From Sulfurimonadaceae bacterium (GTDB taxonomy: Bacteria; Campylobacterota; Campylobacteria; Campylobacterales; Sulfurimonadaceae): 5,254 nt of DNA. The stretch is from NCBI GenBank assembly GCA_028685945.1, contig JAQUCZ010000102.1:1-5254 (forward strand), given 5' to 3'. This document shows positions 1 through 5,105 of this stretch, piece after piece (positions within the stretch are counted from its first letter, which is position 1; every line of letters begins with the position of its first letter). The notes under the pieces are model-generated. The model ran no database searches. It was not told the DNA's origin and saw only the letters and a list, made by a program, of their open reading frames with translations. The translations under genes were made by a program, and so were the position numbers.

Positions 1-117
1 TTTTTGCAGACGCATAAGATAGGTATAAAAAGCACTCGCCGCACCGATTGAATCTGCCGTATCGTTTACGACTAGGACAATATGGGAAGATTGTGCAATC
101 TTTGCTACGATATCCAT
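1..117 (-). CDS. Partial DHH-family phosphoesterase-like protein (N-terminal 39 residues)
   Basis: An open reading frame begins with ATG at 117-115 on the minus strand, 32 bases after the flhB stop, and runs off the left edge without a stop. It begins MDIVAKIAQSSHIVLVV and continues NDTADSIGAASAFYTYLMRL. The pattern of a short helix, a hydrophobic strand, N-x-x-A-D-S-x-G-x-A-S-A and a helix with YTYL resembles the N-terminus of DHH/RecJ-like phosphoesterases (NrnA type, HxNPDxDxxGSA). In that alignment the metal-binding His is Val16 and the first Asp is Thr20, while Asp22 and Gly25 are kept. The protein may therefore be a catalytically weakened paralogue. It is probably cotranscribed with flhB. 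The Shine-Dalgarno sequence is weak (AAAGAG a few bases before ATG), and the frame stays open upstream, so the start is not certain. The family call rests on about 25 residues. Confidence 0.6.
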   Translation of the reverse strand, partial: MDIVAKIAQSSHIVLVVNDTADSIGAASAFYTYLMRLQK

Positions 118-149
118 GCGCTCTTTCTTTTTTTTCGCGATTATACCCT

Positions 150-1202
150 TTATTTTCTGTTCATTTTATAAACATACGCAAGTACTTCCGCTACTGCCGC
201 AAAGAGAGATTCGGGTATCGATCTGTCCACCTCGACCTCTGCATAAAGGCTTCGTGCTAAAGGGGGATTTTGCACGATATGCACGTTGTGTTCACGTGCT
301 ATTTTTTTTATCTGTAAGGCGATATGATCCATCCCTTTGGCGACCACGATGGGGGCATGCGATTTTTCCGCATCGTATTTTAGCGCGACGGCGTAATGGG
401 TCGGGTTGGTAATCACCACGTCGGCTTGGGGCACTGCCGCCATCATCCTTTTGCGCGAAGCTTGCATCTGAATCTGGCGGATTTTGGATTTGACGAGAGG
501 ATCCCCCTCCATGTTTTTCATCTCGTCTTTGATCTCCTGCTTACTCATCTTAAGCCCGTCGAAATACTGCTTTCGTACGATAATAAGATCGATCATCGCA
601 AAGACGAAAATAACCAAAAGCATCACAAAAGCGATAATAATCGCCTTGTCCCGCAGCCACTCCATCTGATCGCCCAAACCAAAAAGTGCTACCGTAGGCA
701 ACTCCATCGTAAAGAAAAAGAAAAAGACGAATCCAATCCCCAAAGCGGTAAAAGATTTCAGCGTTACCTTAATCCCCTCGATAATTTTTTTAAGAGAAAA
801 AAGATTTTTTATCCCCTTAATTGGGTCTATTTTTTTCAGATCGGGGATCAACGCTTTTGTGGTGAATAAAAATCCAAATTGTGCCAAAGAGGCTAAAATA
901 CCCGCTATGGCAACCGAAAGTGCTACGGGAAGTACGATCAAAAAAACCTCCCGTGCAGTCACGAGAGCAATATCTATCATGGAAACTTTATCAAGCGGGG
1001 TGCCGATAAGGGAAAAATAGTAGCGAGAAAGCCATACGACGTGCTCGCTCATAAAAGGAAAAAGCATCAAAAACGCCAAAATGGCGACAAAAAGGGTTAT
1101 CACCCCCGAGGTATCTTGCGATTTTGGAACATTCCCCTCTTTGCGGGCGTCCTCTATCTTCTTGGCGGTGGGTTCTTCGGTCTTTTCTAAATCATCTGCC
1201 AA
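150..1202 (-). CDS. flhB: Flagellar type III secretion switch protein FlhB
   Basis: FlhB is an inner-membrane component of the flagellar export gate. It switches substrate specificity from rod/hook to filament proteins. The 350-residue protein has the family's usual length. The N-terminus is typical (EKTEEPTAKKIEDARKEG, residues 7-23). Hydrophobic segments lie at roughly 32-54, 87-113, 150-168 and 187-208, followed by a cytosolic domain. The NPTH autocleavage motif is intact at 266-269, where the family cleaves between Asn and Pro. Downstream, VAKGMDHIALQIKKIA and the NPPLARSLY segment are the usual FlhB/SctU landmarks. Translation starts at TTG (1202-1200): an in-frame TAG lies two codons upstream, the next Met is residue 46, and AGGG sits seven bases before the TTG. 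The gene follows nadC after 53 bases that hold a strong hairpin, and it precedes the DHH-like gene. A flagellar gene behind NAD genes suggests readthrough expression, perhaps with an unseen internal promoter. Confidence 0.97.
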   Translation of the reverse strand: MADDLEKTEEPTAKKIEDARKEGNVPKSQDTSGVITLFVAILAFLMLFPFMSEHVVWLSRYYFSLIGTPLDKVSMIDIALVTAREVFLIVLPVALSVAIAGILASLAQFGFLFTTKALIPDLKKIDPIKGIKNLFSLKKIIEGIKVTLKSFTALGIGFVFFFFFTMELPTVALFGLGDQMEWLRDKAIIIAFVMLLVIFVFAMIDLIIVRKQYFDGLKMSKQEIKDEMKNMEGDPLVKSKIRQIQMQASRKRMMAAVPQADVVITNPTHYAVALKYDAEKSHAPIVVAKGMDHIALQIKKIAREHNVHIVQNPPLARSLYAEVEVDRSIPESLFAAVAEVLAYVYKMNRK

Positions 1203-1209
1203 GCGCTAT

Positions 1210-1213
1210 CCCT
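1210..1213 (-). promoter_or_regulatory. flhB ribosome binding site (supports TTG start)
   Basis: On the minus strand AGGG lies seven bases before the TTG at 1202-1200. With the in-frame TAG just upstream (1208-1206), it fixes TTG as the flhB start. Confidence 0.75.
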
Positions 1214-1221
1214 ATTATCGT

Positions 1222-1247
1222 ATGGCATGTGCTATAACACATGCCAT
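1222..1247 (-). repeat. Perfect 10-bp inverted repeat between nadC and flhB
   Basis: ATGGCATGTG (1222-1231) and CACATGCCAT (1238-1247) are exact reverse complements around a six-base loop (CTATAA on the plus strand). In the nadC-flhB transcript the hairpin would start 8 bases after the nadC stop and end 8 bases before the flhB Shine-Dalgarno. The sequence after it on the minus strand is ACGATAATAGGG, with no run of T, so it is not a normal intrinsic terminator. It could be an mRNA-stabilising or processing stem, a translational control element for flhB, or a palindromic protein site. The structure is seen directly; the role is inference. Confidence 0.8.
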
Positions 1248-1255
1248 GAAATTTT

Positions 1256-2080
1256 CTAGTCCATTTTCATGGAAAGATCGATCCAATTTGCCTGATGCAC
1301 GATTGAGCCGCTGCTGATCGCATCGACTCCCGTTTTTGCAACCGACTCGATAGTTTCAAGCGTTATATTGCCGCTGGCTTCCAAAAGAATATGGGGGTAG
1401 TTTTCGTTGCGGTAGCGTACCACCGCGGCGATCTGATCGGGGGTCATATTGTCGCACATTACGATATCGCACCCCGTAGACATCGCATACTGCGCCATCT
1501 CCACCGTTTCGGCTTCCACTTCGATCATCGTCGTAAAGGGGATGAGTCTTCTTGCTTTTTGGATGTAGGCTTTGAGATCTTTGATCGTTTTAAGGTGGGT
1601 ATCTTTAATCATAAGCGCATCGTCAAGCCCCATGCGGTGGTTTACCGCACCCGCACATCGCGTAGCGTATTTCTCGAAAACTCTGAGGTTGGGTCTGGTT
1701 TTGCGCGTGTCCAAAAGGCGCACGTCGTACCCTTCGATAAGATGTAAAAATTTTCTTGTATTGGTTGCAATAGAGCTGGCATGTAAAAGGATATTCAAAA
1801 AAGTACGTTCGTTGCGCAAAAGCGTATGGGAGTCGCCGCGCAATCTTGCAAGCACCTCCCCCTCTACGAAACTCTCTCCGTCGCACTTTTCCCATGCCAC
1901 TTCAAAACCTTCCGCTTCCGCCAAAACGTCCAAATACAAAACACCCGCCAAAACACCGTCCATTTTTGCAATAATTTTTGCACTCGCAGGAATACTCGGT
2001 TCCACAAGCGCATACAAATCCCCCCGTCCGACATCTTCGGCTAAAACGGATTGCACAAAATCTTTAATCATACTTTTCAT
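1256..2080 (-). CDS. nadC: Nicotinate-nucleotide pyrophosphorylase (quinolinate phosphoribosyltransferase)
   Basis: NadC converts quinolinate and PRPP to nicotinate mononucleotide, CO2 and pyrophosphate, the step after NadA in de novo NAD synthesis. With the chosen start the protein has 274 residues, normal for the family. Family landmarks: DVGRGDLY (N-terminal part), the RNERTFLNIL helix, DTRKTRPNLR (124-133), NHRMGLDDALMIKDTH (147-162) with the His-Arg and Lys of the substrate pocket, IEVEAE (186-191), MCDN (208-211), EASGNI (234-239) and SSGSIVH (256-262). The usual CGGG before NHR is CAGA here, a mild variation. I chose ATG at 2080-2078 because it overlaps the nadA stop as ATGA, which implies translational coupling. 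An in-frame ATG lies at 2071. A longer reading from 2116 would run 40 bases into nadA and is unlikely. Confidence 0.96.
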   Translation of the reverse strand: MKSMIKDFVQSVLAEDVGRGDLYALVEPSIPASAKIIAKMDGVLAGVLYLDVLAEAEGFEVAWEKCDGESFVEGEVLARLRGDSHTLLRNERTFLNILLHASSIATNTRKFLHLIEGYDVRLLDTRKTRPNLRVFEKYATRCAGAVNHRMGLDDALMIKDTHLKTIKDLKAYIQKARRLIPFTTMIEVEAETVEMAQYAMSTGCDIVMCDNMTPDQIAAVVRYRNENYPHILLEASGNITLETIESVAKTGVDAISSGSIVHQANWIDLSMKMD

Positions 2081-3075
2081 AATGCCAACATTCTCTCTAA
2101 TGCAATTTTTGCCCATTTTTGGGTTGTTTCGTCCACCTCGATCTCGTTGATGGGGTTCCCCTCTTCGATCGATTTAAGTGCCGTATAAAGATCCTCAAGC
2201 GTCGTTTCGTTCATTGTCGGGCACTCGGGTTTTGTAGAGGAGAGAACATAAGTATTTTTCGGGCGCAAACGATTTACCATGTTAAACTCCGTTCCCACCG
2301 CTACTTTTTGATCTTCGGGAAGCTCTTTGATATATTTGATAAGCTGCGAAGTCGATCCTACGAAATCGGAAGCATCGCACACGGCAGGATCGCATTCGGG
2401 ATGGGTTGCGATCAATATACCCGGGTATTTGTTACGATAATACTCAATATCCTCGACGCTAAAGAGCTGATGCACCGAACAAAACCCGTCGTAACAGATA
2501 ATATCTGCTTCTTTGGGATCGCCGCCCTGCCCGATAACCATAGATTTGAGTCCCATCTGGTTTGCGATATTTTGCCCCAAACATCTATCGGGAACGAAAA
2601 GGATCTTTTTCCCCTCTTTAAGCGCGCTGGTTATGATCTTTTTTGCATTCGAACTCGTACACACGAGTCCCCCCATCTCCCCTACTTTTGCTTTGACGTC
2701 TGCATTGGAGTTGATATAGGTAATAGGCAATATGTTACTTTTTGAAACTCCGTTTGCTTCCAAAAAGGCAATCGACTGATCGTAGTAGATTCCGTCGATC
2801 ATTTTTGCCATGGCACAACATGCCAACTTCGGCATCACCACCCTTTTTTTAGGGGAGAGCACTTTAACGCTTTGTCCCATAAAACCGACGCCGCAAAACA
2901 CGACAAACTCCGAATCGTCGTCTTTCGTTCTTTGTGCAAGTTCAAGCGAATCTCCCGTGATATCCGCCATTTCAAACACTTCGTCTCTTTGATAAAAATG
3001 CGCTACGACCGTTACGCTAAGCTTCTCTTTTAATTCGCCGATTTTTGCTTTTAGTTCTTCATTCGTTAATTGCAA
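2077..3075 (-). CDS. nadA: Quinolinate synthase NadA (4Fe-4S enzyme)
   Basis: NadA condenses iminoaspartate with dihydroxyacetone phosphate to quinolinate, using an oxygen-sensitive [4Fe-4S] cluster. The protein has 332 residues, as expected for the family. Seen motifs: VVAHFYQRDEV (23-33, active-site His and Tyr), FCGVGFMGQSVKVLSP (60-75), LACCAM (84-89) holding the first cluster Cys (most likely C87), YINSNADVKA (120-129), CTSSNA (139-144), CYDGFCSVHQ (194-203) with C199 the likely second ligand, HPECDPAVC (225-233), GTEFNMVNRL (261-270) and KPECPTMN (282-289) with C285 the likely third ligand. Translation starts at TTG (3075-3073), with AGGA six bases upstream. No ATG lies between the upstream in-frame TAA (3105-3103) and this TTG, and the next Met is residue 36. 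It is first gene of the leftward operon. NadB, which supplies iminoaspartate, is not in the window. Confidence 0.97.
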   Translation of the reverse strand: MQLTNEELKAKIGELKEKLSVTVVAHFYQRDEVFEMADITGDSLELAQRTKDDDSEFVVFCGVGFMGQSVKVLSPKKRVVMPKLACCAMAKMIDGIYYDQSIAFLEANGVSKSNILPITYINSNADVKAKVGEMGGLVCTSSNAKKIITSALKEGKKILFVPDRCLGQNIANQMGLKSMVIGQGGDPKEADIICYDGFCSVHQLFSVEDIEYYRNKYPGILIATHPECDPAVCDASDFVGSTSQLIKYIKELPEDQKVAVGTEFNMVNRLRPKNTYVLSSTKPECPTMNETTLEDLYTALKSIEEGNPINEIEVDETTQKWAKIALERMLAL

Positions 3076-3081
3076 AAAGAG

Positions 3082-3085
3082 TCCT
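3082..3085 (-). promoter_or_regulatory. nadA ribosome binding site (supports TTG start)
   Basis: AAAGGA followed by CTCTTT and then TTG on the minus strand gives an ideal six-base spacing. It selects the TTG at 3075 as the nadA start. Confidence 0.8.
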
Positions 3086-3101
3086 TTTTTAAAATTGCGT
3101 A

Positions 3102-3110
3102 ATTATAGCA
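3102..3110 (-). promoter_or_regulatory. Extended -10 promoter for nadA-nadC-flhB
   Basis: Minus strand TGCTATAAT is a consensus extended -10 (TGnTATAAT), about 26 bases before the nadA TTG, so the 5' leader would be short. No good -35 is visible 17 bases further upstream (AAGGTG). A weak or missing -35 is usual for sigma-70 promoters of Campylobacterota. Confidence 0.75.
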
Positions 3111-3184
3111 AAAAATGATTTTTACACCTTGGCATGTGGATATCTTTACCGTTTATGTGTAACTTTTTTACAAGATTTATATGG

Positions 3185-3208
3185 TTATAAACATACCTCA
3201 AGTAAAAT
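3185..3208 (+). promoter_or_regulatory. Probable promoter region for plsY-folB
   Basis: Two -10-like boxes precede plsY. One is TGGTTATAA (TG at 3182-3183, hexamer TTATAA at 3185-3190), with the T-rich stretch 3163-3169 upstream. The other is TAAAAT at 3203-3208. Either would give a leader shorter than 50 bases. I cannot decide between them from sequence. The promoter diverges from that of nadA across the 160-base gap. Confidence 0.5.
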
Positions 3209-3235
3209 TGCACAGATATTTTTTTAGGATACTAG

Positions 3236-3850
3236 ATGGATTTTTTATTTAACACAAACGTTCAGTTTTATATAGCCGCTTACCTTATCGGGGGTATCCC
3301 TTTCGGACTTCTTTTGGCAAAGCAGTTTGCGGGTGTAAACATTAAAGAGAGCGGCTCTAAAAGCATCGGAGCAACGAATGTTTTACGCGTCGTCAAAGAA
3401 AACGATCCCAAACTCGCAAAAAAACTCGGTGCGGCTACGTTAGCGTTAGATGCGCTCAAAGGACTTTTTGTTTTAGTCGTAGCCTATTTTGCAGGGATGA
3501 GCGAGGCAACCTTATGGGGGATCGCCGTCTTGGCGGTTATCGGGCATTGTTTCTCTCCGTACTTGGGATTTGAAGGGGGCAAAGGGGTTGCAACGGGGAT
3601 GGGCGTGATGATTTTCATGCTCCCCCTTGAGACCTTAATTGCCCTTGGCGTATGGGCGCTGGCGGCAAAAACGATCCGCATCTCTTCCCTCTCTTCGCTT
3701 ACGGCACTTGCAGCACTTATGGTAGCAAGCTTTATAATACACCCGCAAATGGCACACGCACCGGTACTTTTAATAGGTTTTATTTTATTTTACAAACATA
3801 TTCCTAATATAATCCGCCTTTTAAAAGGGGAAGAGAAGCGTGTCGTTTGA
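3236..3850 (+). CDS. plsY: Acyl-phosphate:glycerol-3-phosphate acyltransferase PlsY
   Basis: PlsY is an integral inner-membrane enzyme that moves the acyl group from acyl-phosphate (made by PlsX) onto glycerol-3-phosphate, making lysophosphatidic acid for phospholipid synthesis. The 204 residues match family length. All three conserved cytosolic motifs are present: motif 1 SGSKSIGATNVLR (39-51), motif 2 GHCFSPYLGFEGGKGVAT (103-120) including the glycine-rich G-3-P/phosphate loop, and motif 3 KHIPNIIRLLKGEE (187-200). Motif 2 has Glu where many PlsY proteins have Lys (F-K-GGKG). Hydrophobic segments lie near 10-30, 66-87, 91-105, 124-145 and 155-185. The ATG at 3236 is preceded by AGGA (3226-3229) at six bases. 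Its TGA overlaps the folB ATG. Confidence 0.96.
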   Translation: MDFLFNTNVQFYIAAYLIGGIPFGLLLAKQFAGVNIKESGSKSIGATNVLRVVKENDPKLAKKLGAATLALDALKGLFVLVVAYFAGMSEATLWGIAVLAVIGHCFSPYLGFEGGKGVATGMGVMIFMLPLETLIALGVWALAAKTIRISSLSSLTALAALMVASFIIHPQMAHAPVLLIGFILFYKHIPNIIRLLKGEEKRVV

Positions 3851-4179
3851 TGCGAATCCACATAGAAAACCTAAAATTCCGATGCATTATCGGCGTTTTG
3901 GATTTTGAAAGAACCGCTCCTCAGGAGGTGATTCTCAACCTCACTCTCGATTATTCCTACGAGGGGACTTATATCAATTATGCAGAGGTGGTTGCACTTC
4001 TTAAAAATACCATGATCGAAAAACAATATCTTTTAATCGAAGATGCTCTTGTGGAGCTTGTTCCCCTTTTGCGATCCCGTTTTCCCCTTATCGAAAAATT
4101 GTTTCTCAAAATCACGAAACCCTCTATTTTAGCCGATTCTCAAGTGAGTGTAAGCACCTCCTTCCCGAGCGATTCTTAA
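3850..4179 (+). CDS. folB: Dihydroneopterin aldolase FolB
   Basis: FolB cleaves 7,8-dihydroneopterin to 6-hydroxymethyl-dihydropterin and glycolaldehyde in folate synthesis. The 109-residue protein is a little shorter than the usual ~120. Visible family signs are IHIENLKFRCIIGVLDFER (3-21) with the pterin/phosphate-side Glu20-Arg21, Gln25 followed by a beta strand (VILNLTLDYS), the helix with LLIEDALVEL (61-70, Glu64) and ITKPSI (88-93) with Lys90 as the probable catalytic lysine. I chose ATG 3850-3852, which overlaps the plsY stop as TGATG. A TTG one codon upstream (3847) is also in frame. It is cotranscribed with plsY. Sequence divergence from E. coli FolB is considerable, so the call rests on motif order and gene order (plsY-folB-hsrA). 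Confidence 0.88.
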   Translation: MRIHIENLKFRCIIGVLDFERTAPQEVILNLTLDYSYEGTYINYAEVVALLKNTMIEKQYLLIEDALVELVPLLRSRFPLIEKLFLKITKPSILADSQVSVSTSFPSDS

Positions 4180-4181
4180 TT

Positions 4182-4229
4182 CTAAGTTAAACTTTTTTTA
4201 AAAAAAATTGAAAAAAACTTTAAACTTAG
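4182..4229. repeat. Imperfect inverted repeat with phased A-tracts upstream of hsrA
   Basis: CTAAGTT (4182-4188) is mirrored by AACTTAG (4223-4229). Inside these, T7 (4193-4199) can pair with A7 (4211-4217), and AAA with TTT, with one bulge and one mismatch between them. A8 (4200-4207) and A7 (4211-4217) are spaced about one helical turn apart, which favours intrinsic DNA curvature and UP-element-like activation. The repeat starts 2 bases after the folB stop, so it might also weakly terminate the plsY-folB transcript, but no T-run follows the stem. An operator role, possibly for HsrA itself, seems more likely. Confidence 0.6.
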
Positions 4230-4247
4230 CTAAAAATATGTTATTAT
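4219..4247 (+). promoter_or_regulatory. hsrA promoter with extended -10
   Basis: TGTTATTAT (4239-4247) forms an extended -10 (TGn + TATTAT at 4242-4247). A TTTAAA at 4219-4224 lies exactly 17 bases upstream in the -35 position. The AACTTAG arm of the inverted repeat overlaps this -35/spacer region, a place where a response regulator could contact RNA polymerase. The leader to the hsrA ATG would be about 25-30 bases. Confidence 0.65.
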
Positions 4248-4268
4248 TCCGCGAAATAATCACTAGAC

Positions 4269-4274
4269 AGGAAA
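4269..4274 (+). promoter_or_regulatory. hsrA ribosome binding site
   Basis: AGGAAA lies six bases before the ATG at 4281. Another ATG at 4277 would leave only two bases of spacing and opens a nine-codon frame that stops at 4306, so the Shine-Dalgarno position selects the 4281 start. Confidence 0.8.
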
Positions 4275-4280
4275 AAATGA

Positions 4281-4955
4281 ATGCGTATTCTCATTATAGA
4301 AGATGAAGTGACTCTCAACAAGATGCTTGCAGAAGGGCTTAAAGAGTTCGGTTACCAAAGTGACGTAGTCGAAACTCTCAAAGACGGCGAGTACTATCTT
4401 GATATAAGAAATTACGATTTAGTGTTAATGGATTGGATGCTGCCTGACGGAAACAGCGTCGATATTATCGGGGACATTAAATCAAAAACTCCAAAAACCG
4501 TCGTCGTGGTTCTTTCCGCAAGAGACGACAACGAAAGTGAAATCGAAGCCCTTCGCAGCGGTGCAGACGACTATATCCGCAAACCTTTCGACTTTGACGT
4601 TCTCATCGCGCGTCTTGAAGCGCGTTTACGTTTCGGCGGCAGCAATATTATCGAAATAGACGATTTAACGATCAATCCCGAAGAGGAAAAAATCATCTAC
4701 AACAACCAAGAGATCGAACTCAAAGGGAAACCTTTCGAAGTTTTAACCCACCTTGCACGCCATCGCGATCAAATCGTATCCAAAGAGCAACTCCTCGATG
4801 CCATTTGGGAAGAACCCGAACTCGTTACGCCAAACGTAATCGAGGTTGCCATCAACCAAATCCGCCAAAAAATGGACAAACCTTTAGGGATCACGACGAT
4901 CGAAACGGTACGCCGTCGCGGGTACCGTTTTTGTTTTCCAAAAGACGCCAATTAA
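4281..4955 (+). CDS. hsrA: OmpR/PhoB-type response regulator, HsrA/CosR orthologue
   Basis: This is a 224-residue two-domain regulator. The receiver domain (1-118) has the acidic pair Glu7-Asp8, the phospho-acceptor Asp51 in LVLMDWMLPDG, Ser79 in VLSARDD and Lys101 in RKPFDF, so every canonical phosphorylation residue is present. The winged-helix DNA-binding domain (about 124-220) contains KGKPFEVLTHLARHRDQIVS, EPELVTPNVIEVAINQIR and TVRRRGYRFCFP. These match, nearly residue for residue as I remember them, H. pylori HsrA (HP1043) and C. jejuni CosR, which are essential orphan regulators of growth and oxidative-stress genes. HP1043 lacks a usable phospho-acceptor; this protein looks competent. 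No histidine kinase is adjacent. It has its own promoter and follows folB after 101 bases. The symbol is by orthology and cosR would be equally valid. Confidence 0.95.
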   Translation: MRILIIEDEVTLNKMLAEGLKEFGYQSDVVETLKDGEYYLDIRNYDLVLMDWMLPDGNSVDIIGDIKSKTPKTVVVVLSARDDNESEIEALRSGADDYIRKPFDFDVLIARLEARLRFGGSNIIEIDDLTINPEEEKIIYNNQEIELKGKPFEVLTHLARHRDQIVSKEQLLDAIWEEPELVTPNVIEVAINQIRQKMDKPLGITTIETVRRRGYRFCFPKDAN

Positions 4956-4976
4956 TTAATTTTATACATTTTATGA

Positions 4977-5001
4977 GCAAAACAAGCGAAGCGCTTTTTG
5001 C
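4977..5001 (+). terminator. Possible hsrA terminator with GCGAAGC mini-hairpin
   Basis: GCAAA (4977-4981), a two-base bulge and AAGCG (4984-4988) pair around AAG with CGCTT (4992-4996) and TTTGC (4997-5001). The tip contains GCGAAGC (4986-4992), a sequence known to form an unusually stable DNA mini-hairpin. The run TTTTT at 4995-4999 lies just 3' of the short G+C core, so it could act as a compact intrinsic terminator 22 bases after the hsrA stop. The stem is short, and the T-run also pairs in an alternative hairpin (4995-5001 with 5005-5011). The terminator role is therefore tentative. Confidence 0.45.
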
Positions 5002-5011
5002 ATAGCAAAAA
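4995..5011. repeat. Perfect 7-bp inverted repeat TTTTTGC-ATA-GCAAAAA
   Basis: The two arms (4995-5001 and 5005-5011) are exact reverse complements with a three-base loop. It competes with the lower half of the hairpin at 4977-5001 for the same TTTGC strand, so the two foldings are mutually exclusive. Confidence 0.6.
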
Positions 5012-5040
5012 TGTTTCTTTAGTAAAGCCCATAAAATGGC

Positions 5041-5056
5041 AGGGACAGATGTCCCT
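5041..5056. repeat. AGGGAC-AGAT-GTCCCT hairpin
   Basis: A perfect six-base-pair G+C-rich inverted repeat with an AGAT tetraloop, three bases after the outer repeat ends. No T-run follows on either strand, so it is not a classical terminator. Confidence 0.6.
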
Positions 5057-5066
5057 ACAACCCCCT

Positions 5067-5105
5067 GAAGCTACCCGCATCTTTCACGATGCGGGAGAAA
5101 AAGCT
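5067..5105 (+). repeat. 8-bp G+C-rich hairpin resembling an IS200/IS605-type right end
   Basis: CCCGCATC (5074-5081) pairs perfectly with GATGCGGG (5088-5095) around TTTCAC. AGCT at 5069-5072 can pair with AGCT at 5102-5105 to make an outer stem. GAAGC just before, a TTT-containing loop and GGGAG just after the stem recall the right-end hairpin common in IS200/IS605-family elements, which is also the 3' end of their guide-type RNA. TACAAC occurs on both sides (5056-5061 and 5108-5113). No transposase or TnpB gene is visible, so this would be a remnant or a non-autonomous element. The hairpin is certain in sequence; the family link is a resemblance from memory. Confidence 0.4.

Larger units (their letters stand above)
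4967..5038. repeat. Outer 12-base imperfect inverted repeat
   Basis: CATTTTATGAGC (4967-4978) and GCCCATAAAATG (5027-5038) are reverse complements at 11 of 12 positions. They enclose 48 bases that are themselves a chain of smaller palindromes. The arrangement looks like a cruciform or REP/MITE-type unit and begins 12 bases after the hsrA stop. Confidence 0.65.

Noticed and set aside
396..869. Plus-strand open frame of 157 codons inside flhB.
   Set aside because: It is antisense to flhB; basic, low-complexity product; no ribosome binding site evident.
1572..2150. Long plus-strand open frame of 192 codons.
   Set aside because: It lies antisense to nadC, whose motifs are unmistakable. The translated product has no recognisable motif and is a shadow of the conserved frame.
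2119..2745. Plus-strand open frame of 208 codons.
   Set aside because: It is antisense to nadA, with a Cys/His-rich composition that simply mirrors the nadA codons.
3129..3146. TTGGCATGTGGATATCT looked like a sigma-54 promoter (TTGGCA start), of interest because flagellar genes are nearby.
   Set aside because: The required GC ten bases after the GG is TC here, and the downstream TTGC part is missing; the adjacent genes nadA and plsY are housekeeping genes.
4182..4229. Intrinsic terminator for plsY-folB.
   Set aside because: The inverted repeat is A+T-rich and interrupted, and it is not followed by a T-run on the plus strand; an operator or curved-DNA role explains it better.
4277..4306. Nine-codon frame starting four bases before the hsrA ATG, a possible leader peptide.
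   Set aside because: The spacing from AGGAAA is only two bases for this ATG and six for the hsrA ATG, so it is most likely a chance overlap.
5041..5105. Riboswitch upstream of the right-edge gene.
   Set aside because: The clear promoter for that gene (TATAAT at 5201-5206) lies downstream of these hairpins, so they would not be in its leader, and I recognise no known riboswitch core.
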